A stretch of DNA of 64,000 nucleotides, taken from assembly GCA_964426135.1 (NCBI GenBank), contig CAYRPN010000009.1, positions 12,159 through 76,158 on the forward strand, given 5' to 3'. Shown piece after piece: positions 51,353 to 60,107 of the stretch; position 1 is the stretch's first letter; every line of letters begins with the position of its first letter. Source of the DNA: CAYRPN01 sp964426135 (GTDB lineage: Bacteria; Planctomycetota; Phycisphaerae; Phycisphaerales; Phycisphaeraceae). A model generated the notes under the pieces. It had not been told where the DNA came from. It did no database searches and saw only the letters and a list, made by a program, of their open reading frames with translations. The position numbers and the translations under genes are program-made.

Positions 51353-54300
51353 TCACCCGCCTGTGCCAAGCTTCGTGAGCATCGTCGCCGCCTCTTTGAC
51401 TTCCGCCAGGCGCTTGTCGCCGGCGGCGGCTTGCTCCAGGTGGTAGCGGGCCCAGTCCTTGTTGCCCAGCTTTTCATACACCACCGCGATGTGGTAGTGC
51501 ACCTCGGGGCGTTCGTTGAGCTGGGGAATGGACCGGCTCAGGTGGTGCAACGCAACGGCGTCGTTTTTCTTCATGTGCTCGATCCAGCCGACGGTGTCCT
51601 GCAGGGCCGCGGCGCCCAGGGTGTTGCCGGAGTTCTGCTCGACGAGCTCGTACGCCCGCTTGGCGATGCCATGGGCTTCCTCCACGCGGTCGGGGGCATG
51701 AACCGCCAGCAGGTAGGCCAGATCGTTGGAGACCATGAGGCGGTAATTGCCGCCCTGCGCGTGCAGTTTCTCCAGCGTGGCAATGGCCAGTTCGTGCTGA
51801 CCGGCCAATTGCAGCACCTGGGAAAGCCGGTAGCGGGCGTGGATATTGTCGGGTTCCGTTTCCAGAATCTTGTTCAGGTGTTCCACCGCGCCCTTGTTGT
51901 CGTTGGCTTCGACCTTGATTTCGGCGGCCATGTAATGGGTGATGCCGGCGGCGGGAACATGCTGCTGGGCACGAGCCAAGGCGTCGGTCAGCGGCAGGCC
52001 CTGGCTCATGAGCGACTGAGCGAGCAGGCTGTGAGCCGGCACGAGATCGGGCAGGTTCTTGATGAGGTTGTCCGACAGGCTGGCGCACAGGGCGGGCAGG
52101 CCGGACTCCAACGCGATCCGGGCGGTCGCCATCTGGCGCGCGGCCGCCATCATCACGCCGCTGGTGACGTCGGTGCGGTTGAGCGCCGAGAGCAGGTCCT
52201 TGCGATAGATGGTCGGATGAGTTTCCAGAGCCTCGGCGGCGAGTTTGGCGGCGGCGGGTTTGCCGGTCGCCAGCGCGACGATGTATTCCGCCAGGGGCGA
52301 GCGGCGGTCGACTTTCTGCGGCTCGATGCCGACAACCACGGCGAGCACGGGCCCATCGGGCATGTTCGCCAACTGGCTGAAGGATCGGAACAATTGCCGC
52401 GCCTTGGCCTGCTGATCGAGGCGGGCGAGCACGGCCAGGCGGGCCTTGAGGATGGTCAACGAGTTGGTTTCGAGGTTTTGCCACTCGTCCAGCGTCTTGA
52501 GCAGATCCTCATAATCCGTGCGGTTCTTGGCGACGGCGTCCTGCAGCATGACGCGGACGCGCAGCCACTGGCTCTTGACCTGCCGGGGCGTGAGATTCCA
52601 GGCGTCGGGCTTGTTCTTCAGGGCGTCGTCGGCCCAGCGGAGAATCTGCATGTCGCGGCGACCGCTCTCCTTGTCGTACGGATTGAGGGCGAGCAGTTCG
52701 TTCATGCCGCGCAGGGTCATGCGCAAATCGTTGACGAGTGCGACGACTCGGTCGCGGGCCTGGTTGTCGAGTCCGCCGCGCATCTCAAGCCGGGCCAGTT
52801 GCACCTGGGCGGCGGGATAGAGGCGGGCATAGCTGGGCACCTTGGCCAGTCGCTCGCGGGCCTGCTCGAACATTTCGAGCCGGGCCATGGCGTTGCCCAT
52901 GGTGAAGAGGATGGTGGGATCGGAGACCTTGGTGATCTTCTCCAGTTCCTCGAACGACTTGGTCGCCTGCCGGTTCAGACCGAGGCGGGCATACAGCTGG
53001 CCGAGTTCCGCCAGGGCGAGCGTCTTGGTGCGCTCATCGAGCTTGCGCATCTCCTGCAGTTCTCGCTCGGCGGCGGGGAAGTCGAAGTTCGCCAGATGGG
53101 TGGCGACCAGGCGGGCGCGCAGGCCCATGTTGGTCGGCGCCTTGGTGATGGCTTCGCGGAACACGGCGATCGACTCGGTGAACTTGCCGGTCTGGGCGAG
53201 CACCTGCGCTTTCCAACGGAGCACGGTGACATCGCCGGGCGTTTCCTTGAGCCAGTCGTCGAGGACGGCGATCGTCTGATCGGTCTTGTCCAGCTTGAGC
53301 ATTCGCTCGAGTACCTGCGAGCGGAGACCTTCGTCTTCGGTCTTGAGAATCTTGGCGAGGTTGCCCAACTGCGTGGCGGAGTAGTGGACGCTGGGGTTGC
53401 CCCAGGTCAGGTCGATCTGACGAAGCCAGGCTTCCTTGGGGCTGACGCCCTTGTCCTGCACCGTCTTGTAGATCTCGATCACCTTGTCCACGTCTTTTCG
53501 CTTCAGGTGAATGCGGGCGAGTCCGTCCGCCACATCCAGCACCTGCGGATCCTTCTTGTCCAGCAGCGTCTTGAACACCTCATCCAGAAGGAAGTGGGCA
53601 TCGTCCGGCTTGCCCTGCGCCATCAGGACGGTGGACTGCGCCAGGCGGGACTGGATGTCGTTGGATTTCTGAAGTTCCTTGAGTTTGATGATGCCCGCGT
53701 TGTGGAGCGCGGTGTTGGAGGCATAGAACTCGCCGAGCAGCCGGTAAACCTGCACGTTGTTCGTCTGGACTCGCGCCAGCGCGAGCAGCGGCACTTCCGC
53801 CTTGGCGGGGTCTTTCTGCAGGAGGTAGATGCGGGCGAGCAGCAGTTGCAGCACGGGATCGGGATTGCCCTTGCCGACGGCGGCGTTGCAGATGTCGCGC
53901 GCCTCGTCCAGCTTGTCCTTCTGCATCAGGATGAGAGCTTTGAGGGTGGGGTTGGCGTTGTCGTCAACTTCGCTTTCGTCGATCTGGGCAAGGTGCTTGC
54001 CGGCCTCGTCGACGTTGCCGATGAAGAACTCGATGCGGGCGCGGATGCCGTTGGCTTCCTTGTTGCGCGGATCGATGGCGATGATTTCGTCGAGCTGCCG
54101 CTTCGCCTCTTCGATCTTGGACTGGGCCGCCAGCGCACGGGCCAGCAGCAGGCGGGCTTCCAGATCGCCCGCATTTTTCTCGATCAGCTTGCGGGCGACG
54201 GCCGCGGCTTCGTCGTACTGCTGACGCTGGAGCATCAGCTGCCCCATGGTCTGCTCCATGTTGGCCGCGTCGGGGAAGCGCGCCTTGATGCCTTCCAGGT

Positions 54301-55900
54301 ACTCGGCCGCCTGCTTCTGCTGGCCGTTGGCCAGCAGCGCCTCGGCGTACTTGAGGTGCGCCACGAGCTGGTCGGGGCGGCGCTGCTTGAACAGGTTGGC
54401 GTATTGCAGTGTTTTGTCGTGCCGTTTCAGGAAGGAGAAGCCTTCGACCAGCACCGCGACGTGCTCGTCCTTCAGCGGCAGGAACTTCTCCATGCTCGTC
54501 AGGTGGCGCTCCAGCGCGGCGGTGTCGTTGCCGGCGATCAGCTTGCTGACCCAGAGCTGGTTGTTCACGGGATCCTGAGGCTGGCCGGTGAGGCGTTCCT
54601 TCAGTTCCTTGTCGACCTGGTCCTGGTCGCCCTTGTACGACTTGATTTCCTGCGAAAGGATAATCGCCGGCGGGAACGAGTTGTCCAGATCCATCGCGCG
54701 GTTCACCTGCTCCTCGGCGCGGATGCGGTCGCCCATCTTCAGGAGCACCCGCGCGTGCAGAACCAGCACGTGCGGCGAGCGGGTCTTGGTATCGAGGTCG
54801 TCGAGGATGTAGCGAGCGCGTTCGTACTTCTCCGCCAGGAAGAGGCACCACGATTCCAGGAACCGCGCCTGCAACTGCGATTCGGGGTCGGCGTTCTGAA
54901 CCTGCTCCAGCAGCGTCAGAGCCTTGTCCGCTTCGTTGACCGTCAGGTGAACGTAGGCGGCGCTGAGCAGGTAGGGCGGGGTGCCGTGCTCGTCGGCGGG
55001 AATGATGCCCAGCAGCCTGCGGCTCAGATCGACGCGCAATTTCTGGGGCTTGATGTTGTCGGGCACGCGCAGCACGCCGGAGATGATCGGGGAGACCACG
55101 CGGGCGGCGACGTCTTTCTGCGTGGCGAGATCCTCGGCCATGTCGAGGATCTCCTTCCACCCGCCGCGATCGGGGTCGCTGAGCATGCCGATGTAGATCA
55201 GCGACGCTTCGCTGTGCTTGGGTTCTTCCTTCAGCACATTGGCCAGGGATTTCTCCGCTTCTTCCTTGCGACGGGTGATGTTGCGGTTGAGGCGTTCGAG
55301 CACCTGCGCGGATTCGGGGTTGTTGTCGCTGGTGCCGTCGGCGATGCGGCGGCGCTCGGCGCGGGCCAATTCGCCCTTGCGGGTGCGCTCGAAGCGGGCC
55401 ACGTCCTGAAGCAGGATGCGGGCACGAAGGAACTCGGACTCGACGGTCAGTTTGTGCTTGAGCGCCAGTTCGTCGGCCTGGCGAAAGGCGACTTCCAGCG
55501 CATCCTCGAATTGCTTGAGCAACTCGAGGTTGGTGTCGAACTCGCTTTTGCCGGACGAGGTCTGCATCGCCTTGAAGGCCCAGCTCGCCAAAGCGCGCAC
55601 CGGTTCGGGATCGGTCGGGCGATCCTTCTTGATCTGTTCGAGCACCTTGCGGCTCGCCTCGAACTGATTCAGCGACAGCAGCGCCTGGGCCTTGATGAAC
55701 ACAGCCTGTTCCACGACCGTGCTGTGTTCCTCGCCTTCGCCTTCACTGCTGATCACGGATTCAACGAGGGCCAGCGCCTCATTCGGGCTGCCCTGGCGCA
55801 GCATCTGCGTCGCCAGCAGCACCTTGTGTTCGGGGCTGTCGCCGCAGCCGGTCAGGGCCAGAGCCAACAGAAGCACGCTCGCGATCCGCCATGTACGCAT
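51353..55900 (-). CDS. large TPR lipoprotein, PrsT-like, paralogue
   Basis: 1,515 residues. The start was set at ATG 55900, which gives a lipoprotein signal ending L-T-G-C (Cys at 19), as in its neighbour; an upstream open frame to 56221 only translates the 7-bp array. TPR units fill the protein. The N-terminal 70 residues after the Cys (G-D-S-P-E-H-K-V-L-L-A-T-Q-M-L) and the C-terminal block (D-T-V-G-W-I-E-H-M-K, then E-V-H-Y-H-I-A-V-V-Y-E-K-L-G) closely resemble the protein at 46424-50863, so the pair arose by duplication. Role as for that protein. Confidence 0.75.
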   Translation of the reverse strand: MRTWRIASVLLLALALTGCGDSPEHKVLLATQMLRQGSPNEALALVESVISSEGEGEEHSTVVEQAVFIKAQALLSLNQFEASRKVLEQIKKDRPTDPEPVRALASWAFKAMQTSSGKSEFDTNLELLKQFEDALEVAFRQADELALKHKLTVESEFLRARILLQDVARFERTRKGELARAERRRIADGTSDNNPESAQVLERLNRNITRRKEEAEKSLANVLKEEPKHSEASLIYIGMLSDPDRGGWKEILDMAEDLATQKDVAARVVSPIISGVLRVPDNIKPQKLRVDLSRRLLGIIPADEHGTPPYLLSAAYVHLTVNEADKALTLLEQVQNADPESQLQARFLESWCLFLAEKYERARYILDDLDTKTRSPHVLVLHARVLLKMGDRIRAEEQVNRAMDLDNSFPPAIILSQEIKSYKGDQDQVDKELKERLTGQPQDPVNNQLWVSKLIAGNDTAALERHLTSMEKFLPLKDEHVAVLVEGFSFLKRHDKTLQYANLFKQRRPDQLVAHLKYAEALLANGQQKQAAEYLEGIKARFPDAANMEQTMGQLMLQRQQYDEAAAVARKLIEKNAGDLEARLLLARALAAQSKIEEAKRQLDEIIAIDPRNKEANGIRARIEFFIGNVDEAGKHLAQIDESEVDDNANPTLKALILMQKDKLDEARDICNAAVGKGNPDPVLQLLLARIYLLQKDPAKAEVPLLALARVQTNNVQVYRLLGEFYASNTALHNAGIIKLKELQKSNDIQSRLAQSTVLMAQGKPDDAHFLLDEVFKTLLDKKDPQVLDVADGLARIHLKRKDVDKVIEIYKTVQDKGVSPKEAWLRQIDLTWGNPSVHYSATQLGNLAKILKTEDEGLRSQVLERMLKLDKTDQTIAVLDDWLKETPGDVTVLRWKAQVLAQTGKFTESIAVFREAITKAPTNMGLRARLVATHLANFDFPAAERELQEMRKLDERTKTLALAELGQLYARLGLNRQATKSFEELEKITKVSDPTILFTMGNAMARLEMFEQARERLAKVPSYARLYPAAQVQLARLEMRGGLDNQARDRVVALVNDLRMTLRGMNELLALNPYDKESGRRDMQILRWADDALKNKPDAWNLTPRQVKSQWLRVRVMLQDAVAKNRTDYEDLLKTLDEWQNLETNSLTILKARLAVLARLDQQAKARQLFRSFSQLANMPDGPVLAVVVGIEPQKVDRRSPLAEYIVALATGKPAAAKLAAEALETHPTIYRKDLLSALNRTDVTSGVMMAAARQMATARIALESGLPALCASLSDNLIKNLPDLVPAHSLLAQSLMSQGLPLTDALARAQQHVPAAGITHYMAAEIKVEANDNKGAVEHLNKILETEPDNIHARYRLSQVLQLAGQHELAIATLEKLHAQGGNYRLMVSNDLAYLLAVHAPDRVEEAHGIAKRAYELVEQNSGNTLGAAALQDTVGWIEHMKKNDAVALHHLSRSIPQLNERPEVHYHIAVVYEKLGNKDWARYHLEQAAAGDKRLAEVKEAATMLTKLGTGG

Positions 55901-55924
55901 GATTCGACTCCCTCGCGGTGAACC

Positions 55925-56055
55925 GTTTTGAAAGCTGAGATTGGTGATTTGAGATTTGAAATCTGAAACTTGAAATTTGAAATCTGAAATCTGAGATTTG
56001 AAATCTGAAATCTGAGATTTGAAATCTGAAATCTGAAATCTGAAATTTGAGATCA
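55925..56055. repeat. GAAATCT heptamer array (array J)
   Basis: About seventeen 7-base units GAAATCT, GAAATTT, GAGATTT or GAAACTT follow each other between the TPR lipoprotein and the protease genes. It is the longest array in the window and strongly AT-rich. Confidence 0.85.
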
Positions 56056-56163
56056 GGGACTTGAACCGGGCAAACCCCGATTTCAAAACCGACATCCGCG
56101 ACGACGGGGATGAAACCCTGGATCGCGGTTGAGGACCTGGATGATTCGGAGCATTCAACGTCA

Positions 56164-57009
56164 TCATTTTCCGCCCGCCTCGTTCGTCACCTTGTGTCGC
56201 CGAATGAGTTCCATCGCCCATTTCGACGGCACCGCGTAGGCAATGCCACTGGGTTTATCGAACAAATGCTCGCGCGTCTTCGTTGCCAATGTCATGTTCA
56301 CGATGCCGATAACCGTTCCGTCGCGGATGTCGAACAAGGGACTGCCTGAATTGCCGGGAAAAGCGACCATGTCGAGCTGATACAGGTTGTAAGGATTTTT
56401 CAGAGCCGACTGAAGTTCCGGGGTCATTTTCGTGCCCACGGGCAACGGCAGCACGGCGGGCACCACTGCCGCCACCACTCCCTGATGCACAGCGGGAACC
56501 AGACCCAGGCGCGTTCCCAGCGGGTAACCGAGAATGCCGACGGTGCGGCCCTGATCCGGCTCGACCGACGAAATCTTCACCGGCGGGGCCGGCTGACCCT
56601 CGAAAGCAATCAGCGCCACATCGTGAAACGCGTCCTCCAGCAGAACCCGACCGACCCGGCCATCCACGTCGCGCGTGTCGGGAAAGTACACCCGCAGGTG
56701 ATCGAGCCGCTGCGCCTGACGCAAACCCTCGACCACATGGGCGTTGGTGATCACCACCCGCCCGTCGTAAACGACGAAGCCTGTACCAAAGTACTTCACC
56801 GTGGGGGCATCGGTTCGCAGATAACTGCCGATCGCCACCACACTGGGGCGAAGCGCCTTGACCGCGGCAACGAGCGAGTCGTGAACCGGCTTGTCCGCCA
56901 CCTGCGCCGGAGCCGGCCCCGTCAGCACAAGGCCCGTCGTAAGCACCGCCATCAGAATGAGTTGCAGTACGAGACTGCCGCGGAACAACCTTCGTGCGTC
57001 ATTCGTCAT
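56164..57009 (-). CDS. periplasmic HtrA/DegP-like serine protease (S1C), no PDZ
   Basis: 281 residues with an N-terminal signal or membrane anchor (about 12-36). The trypsin-like triad is visible: His at about 91 in T-N-A-H-V-V, Asp at about 130 in H-D-V-A-L-I-A, Ser at about 223 in P-G-N-S-G-S-P-L. Its length ends after the protease domain, so no PDZ domain is present. The ATG overlaps the TGA of the preceding TPR gene in ATGA, which means translational coupling. Within this exosortase cluster the obvious idea is processing or quality control of exported PEP-CTERM proteins; that is inference. Confidence 0.85.
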   Translation of the reverse strand: MTNDARRLFRGSLVLQLILMAVLTTGLVLTGPAPAQVADKPVHDSLVAAVKALRPSVVAIGSYLRTDAPTVKYFGTGFVVYDGRVVITNAHVVEGLRQAQRLDHLRVYFPDTRDVDGRVGRVLLEDAFHDVALIAFEGQPAPPVKISSVEPDQGRTVGILGYPLGTRLGLVPAVHQGVVAAVVPAVLPLPVGTKMTPELQSALKNPYNLYQLDMVAFPGNSGSPLFDIRDGTVIGIVNMTLATKTREHLFDKPSGIAYAVPSKWAMELIRRHKVTNEAGGK

Positions 57010-59990
57010 GGTTCGGATCCTTCCACATTGACCGCCGTCGGCGCGGTGACGGACGGCGCGAAAAACGCCCGGCTCATCTGGTCCAGGGCGCGCTGGGCGG
57101 CAGCTCCAATACTGCCGCCCCGCTTGGTCAGGTTCGTATAAATGCGACGCGATTCGTCAGGTTGAATCGCACGCAGCACCGCCGCCAGTTCCATCAGGGG
57201 CCTGGGGGCGTCCGGGTGCTGCTTGATCAGCGAGCGCAGCATGCGTTCGCCGACGATGAAATCCTCCTCAGCCGCCAAACGAGCCTGGTACAGCAGCAGC
57301 ACCGGATCCTTGGCGCGAAAACTGAGCAGATTGTCGACCAGGGCTCGCAGCCGGGACGTCTTCATCACCTTCGCGGCTCGCGCCAACAGTTGATCCATGA
57401 TCCGCGGCGGCGTCTCCGGCGTCGCCAGCAATCCCGAGAGCAGTTCGGCGGCGGCGTGCGGCTTGCCTGAGGCGATCAGCACATCAACCACCGCGATCTT
57501 CACGTCGATCTCACTCTCGCCAACCGTCGCCGCCAACTGGTCGAGAACACCCACCGCCAGTGAATGCTGGTCCAGCAGCAGATGCACGCCCGCACGCACT
57601 TCAGCCGCCCAGCGACGCACCTCGGTGTGGGCATCCTCTTCGCGCACCAGCATCTCCGCATCGTGCAGCGCCTCGGCGGTCCGGCCCAGCGACATGTTGT
57701 ACCGGCCGCGGGCCAGGTGCGCCAGCTTGGGATTCGTCTGCTCCGCCAGGCCGATCCGGACATACGCCAGGTCCGCCTGATTCTTGCGCACGGCATCGAT
57801 GACCGTCGCCAGCAGCGCCGTCTCGGCCCACGGATGCTCGTCGATCAGCGCCTTGAGCGACTCGGCGATCCCGCGCGGCTCGCCCTTGTTCAGCGCCAGC
57901 CACAGGTCCAGCCAGCGCACCGTCGCCGGCACCTCCTTGGACTCCGACGCCATCCGCGCGATCAGGACGCGCGCCTGGGCATCGTCGCCCGCCAGCATCG
58001 CATTCATGACCGGCACCAGGTCGCTTCGGAAGAAACGATCGTCGGGCGGAATGAGCTTCAGGTGCTCCCGCGCCGCCTCAGGCCTGCCCAGCCAGAGATT
58101 CATCTCCGCCGCCAGCACCGACAGCGCGCTGGTGCCGGGCCAGCGGTCCATCCCGCACGCCATCAGTTCCAGGCCGGTGTCGAGCGGACGCCGGATGAAA
58201 TAGTTCGTCGTCAGCGGCTCCAGCCGGGCATCCAGATCACCGGTGCCGGCCTGAGCGCGCTTCTCGTGCGATCCGAGCACCGGCGTCGCCGGATCGCTGC
58301 CGCGCGTGAGCGGATCGCCGTCGGCGATGGCGAGAATCGCCCGCGCCACGGCTGTGGAAACCAGCCCGCGCTTCGTCGGCTCCGTGATCGACCAGGCCTG
58401 CGCGATCATCACGATGCTGTCGTGCGTCGTCTGCTGCGCCAGGTCGCCGGCCAGTGCCCGCACGCGCGGCACGTCGTCGAGCACCATCGCTCCCACCACC
58501 GCCAGATGCTGCCATTTCAACGTCGCCGCCAGCACCGTCGACTGCTGATCAATCAGCTCCGCCAGGGAGCGCAAATCCATCCGTTCCACCGCCAGCCGGG
58601 CTTTGAGCGCCATCACTCGCGGGTGCTTCGCGTTGATCTGATCGGCGATGCGGATGTCATCGGCGGCCTCGGCGACGTGCTTGTTCTTCACCAGCGACTC
58701 GATCAGCCGCAGCCGCGCGGCAAGATTGTTCGGCTCCAGTTCCAGGCTCTGGCGCAGCATTTCGTGACCGGTGCTGACGAGGCGCGGATCGCCAGTTAAG
58801 AGGTAGATGTCTCCAAGCGCGTGTAGGCTGCGGGCATCGCGCGTCGTCTCGTTGAATCTTTCCAGTTCCCTACGGGCACCCTCAATGTTGCCTTGTTGGT
58901 GGCGAGCCAGCGCTTGAATGCATTTCAATCGAACGTGAAGGTGATGCTCAGCCAATAGCTTGCCGGCGAGCTTCTCCGCCTCGGCGCCGTTGCCTCGGCG
59001 AAGCTCGAACTGAGCCCGGGCAATGTCGTAAAGGTCGTCCGGGGTTCCTTCCTGCGTCGGATGCGTCAGCAGCCTGCCCGCCAGTTCCACATCCTGTTCG
59101 CTGGCGGGGGCGGCGAAGTACTCTTCGACGTTCAGAAGCGTGTCGGCAACTCGACCAATGACCGACACCGGCAGCTTCGGCAGGGCCGCGATGCGGGCTG
59201 CCATCTGCCGGGCGCCGTCGTACCGGGCGGCGCGGATGTCCGTGGCGAACTGCAGTTCCATCGCCACCGCGTTGGCCGGATCGTCGGCGAGAATCTTGTC
59301 GCAGAGCATTGCCAGTGACTTGCCCAGCTCGCGCACGCGCTTCTCGTGATCCTCCACCTGGATCGTCACCTGGTCGATGGTCTGATTGACCTGCCCCAGC
59401 TGCGCGCGGGTGAGATCGACGCGCTTGGCGGCGACGCCCACCTGCCAGGCGCGCACCGTGACATCGAGCCTGCGGGCCTCGAGCACGCGCAGCGTCTGGG
59501 CATTGGCAGGCGTCGCCAGCAGCTTCGACTCCGCCTCCACGCCGCTCATCAATGACTCGACGCGCGGGATCAGCCGGTCGGAATCGCGCAGGCTGACGCG
59601 GTGAATCTCGTTGTTTGCTTCGACGAAATAGCTTTCGATCTCCAGGGTCACCACCCGCTCGAGCATGGTGGTGCGGTCGCGAATCAGGCCTTGCAGTTCC
59701 TCGCGGGCTTCGTGGTGCCGGCCCAGTTCGACCAGCGTCTCGGCGCGACTGAGCCGCAGCCGTTCGTCCAGAGGCGTCAGGCGCAGCAGGCCTTCAACGG
59801 CCTGAATGCGGATGCGCGGATCGGGATTGGCCTGGTTCTGGCGATAGGCCTCGATCTGTCGCTGCCGGCCGGCGGAGCGCCACGTGTAGTACTTCCACCC
59901 CGCGCCCGCCGCGGCGACCACCAGCACACCGACGACCAGCCAGCGCTTCCACTTGAATCCGGTCTCGATCTCGTCTTCGTAGGGAGCCAT
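57006..59990 (-). CDS. membrane-anchored TPR protein
   Basis: 994 residues from ATG 59990 (AGGA upstream; an open frame continues to 60074). Residues 1-12 are acidic, then W-K-R-W-L-V-V-G-V-L-V-V-A-A-A-G is a single membrane segment (about 14-33), and the rest is TPR-like helix pairs, probably in the periplasm. A coiled-coil-like stretch rich in Gln/Arg lies near 180-230. It lies 118 bases downstream of the exosortase and overlaps the serine protease by 4 bases, so the three form an operon. I do not know a characterised orthologue; such TPR proteins often act as assembly scaffolds. Confidence 0.75.
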   Translation of the reverse strand: MAPYEDEIETGFKWKRWLVVGVLVVAAAGAGWKYYTWRSAGRQRQIEAYRQNQANPDPRIRIQAVEGLLRLTPLDERLRLSRAETLVELGRHHEAREELQGLIRDRTTMLERVVTLEIESYFVEANNEIHRVSLRDSDRLIPRVESLMSGVEAESKLLATPANAQTLRVLEARRLDVTVRAWQVGVAAKRVDLTRAQLGQVNQTIDQVTIQVEDHEKRVRELGKSLAMLCDKILADDPANAVAMELQFATDIRAARYDGARQMAARIAALPKLPVSVIGRVADTLLNVEEYFAAPASEQDVELAGRLLTHPTQEGTPDDLYDIARAQFELRRGNGAEAEKLAGKLLAEHHLHVRLKCIQALARHQQGNIEGARRELERFNETTRDARSLHALGDIYLLTGDPRLVSTGHEMLRQSLELEPNNLAARLRLIESLVKNKHVAEAADDIRIADQINAKHPRVMALKARLAVERMDLRSLAELIDQQSTVLAATLKWQHLAVVGAMVLDDVPRVRALAGDLAQQTTHDSIVMIAQAWSITEPTKRGLVSTAVARAILAIADGDPLTRGSDPATPVLGSHEKRAQAGTGDLDARLEPLTTNYFIRRPLDTGLELMACGMDRWPGTSALSVLAAEMNLWLGRPEAAREHLKLIPPDDRFFRSDLVPVMNAMLAGDDAQARVLIARMASESKEVPATVRWLDLWLALNKGEPRGIAESLKALIDEHPWAETALLATVIDAVRKNQADLAYVRIGLAEQTNPKLAHLARGRYNMSLGRTAEALHDAEMLVREEDAHTEVRRWAAEVRAGVHLLLDQHSLAVGVLDQLAATVGESEIDVKIAVVDVLIASGKPHAAAELLSGLLATPETPPRIMDQLLARAAKVMKTSRLRALVDNLLSFRAKDPVLLLYQARLAAEEDFIVGERMLRSLIKQHPDAPRPLMELAAVLRAIQPDESRRIYTNLTKRGGSIGAAAQRALDQMSRAFFAPSVTAPTAVNVEGSEP

Positions 59991-60107
59991 GATGTCATCC
60001 TGGATGCGGTCGGAGTTCTGGGTTCTGGGTCGTGCGATAGCGTCGTGCAAGAACAACTCCGCGTATCGAATCAATCCCGCTTAGCCGCCGGTGGCGTTCC
60101 ACGCGCT

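Noticed and set aside
51263..55921. Open frame of 1,552 codons on the plus strand
   Set aside because: Antisense to the TPR lipoprotein; Gln/His/Leu-rich shadow with no domain or ribosome binding site.
56164..56221. Extending the TPR lipoprotein upstream to 56221
   Set aside because: The extension only translates the 7-bp array and overlaps the protease gene; the lipoprotein signal peptide begins at 55900.
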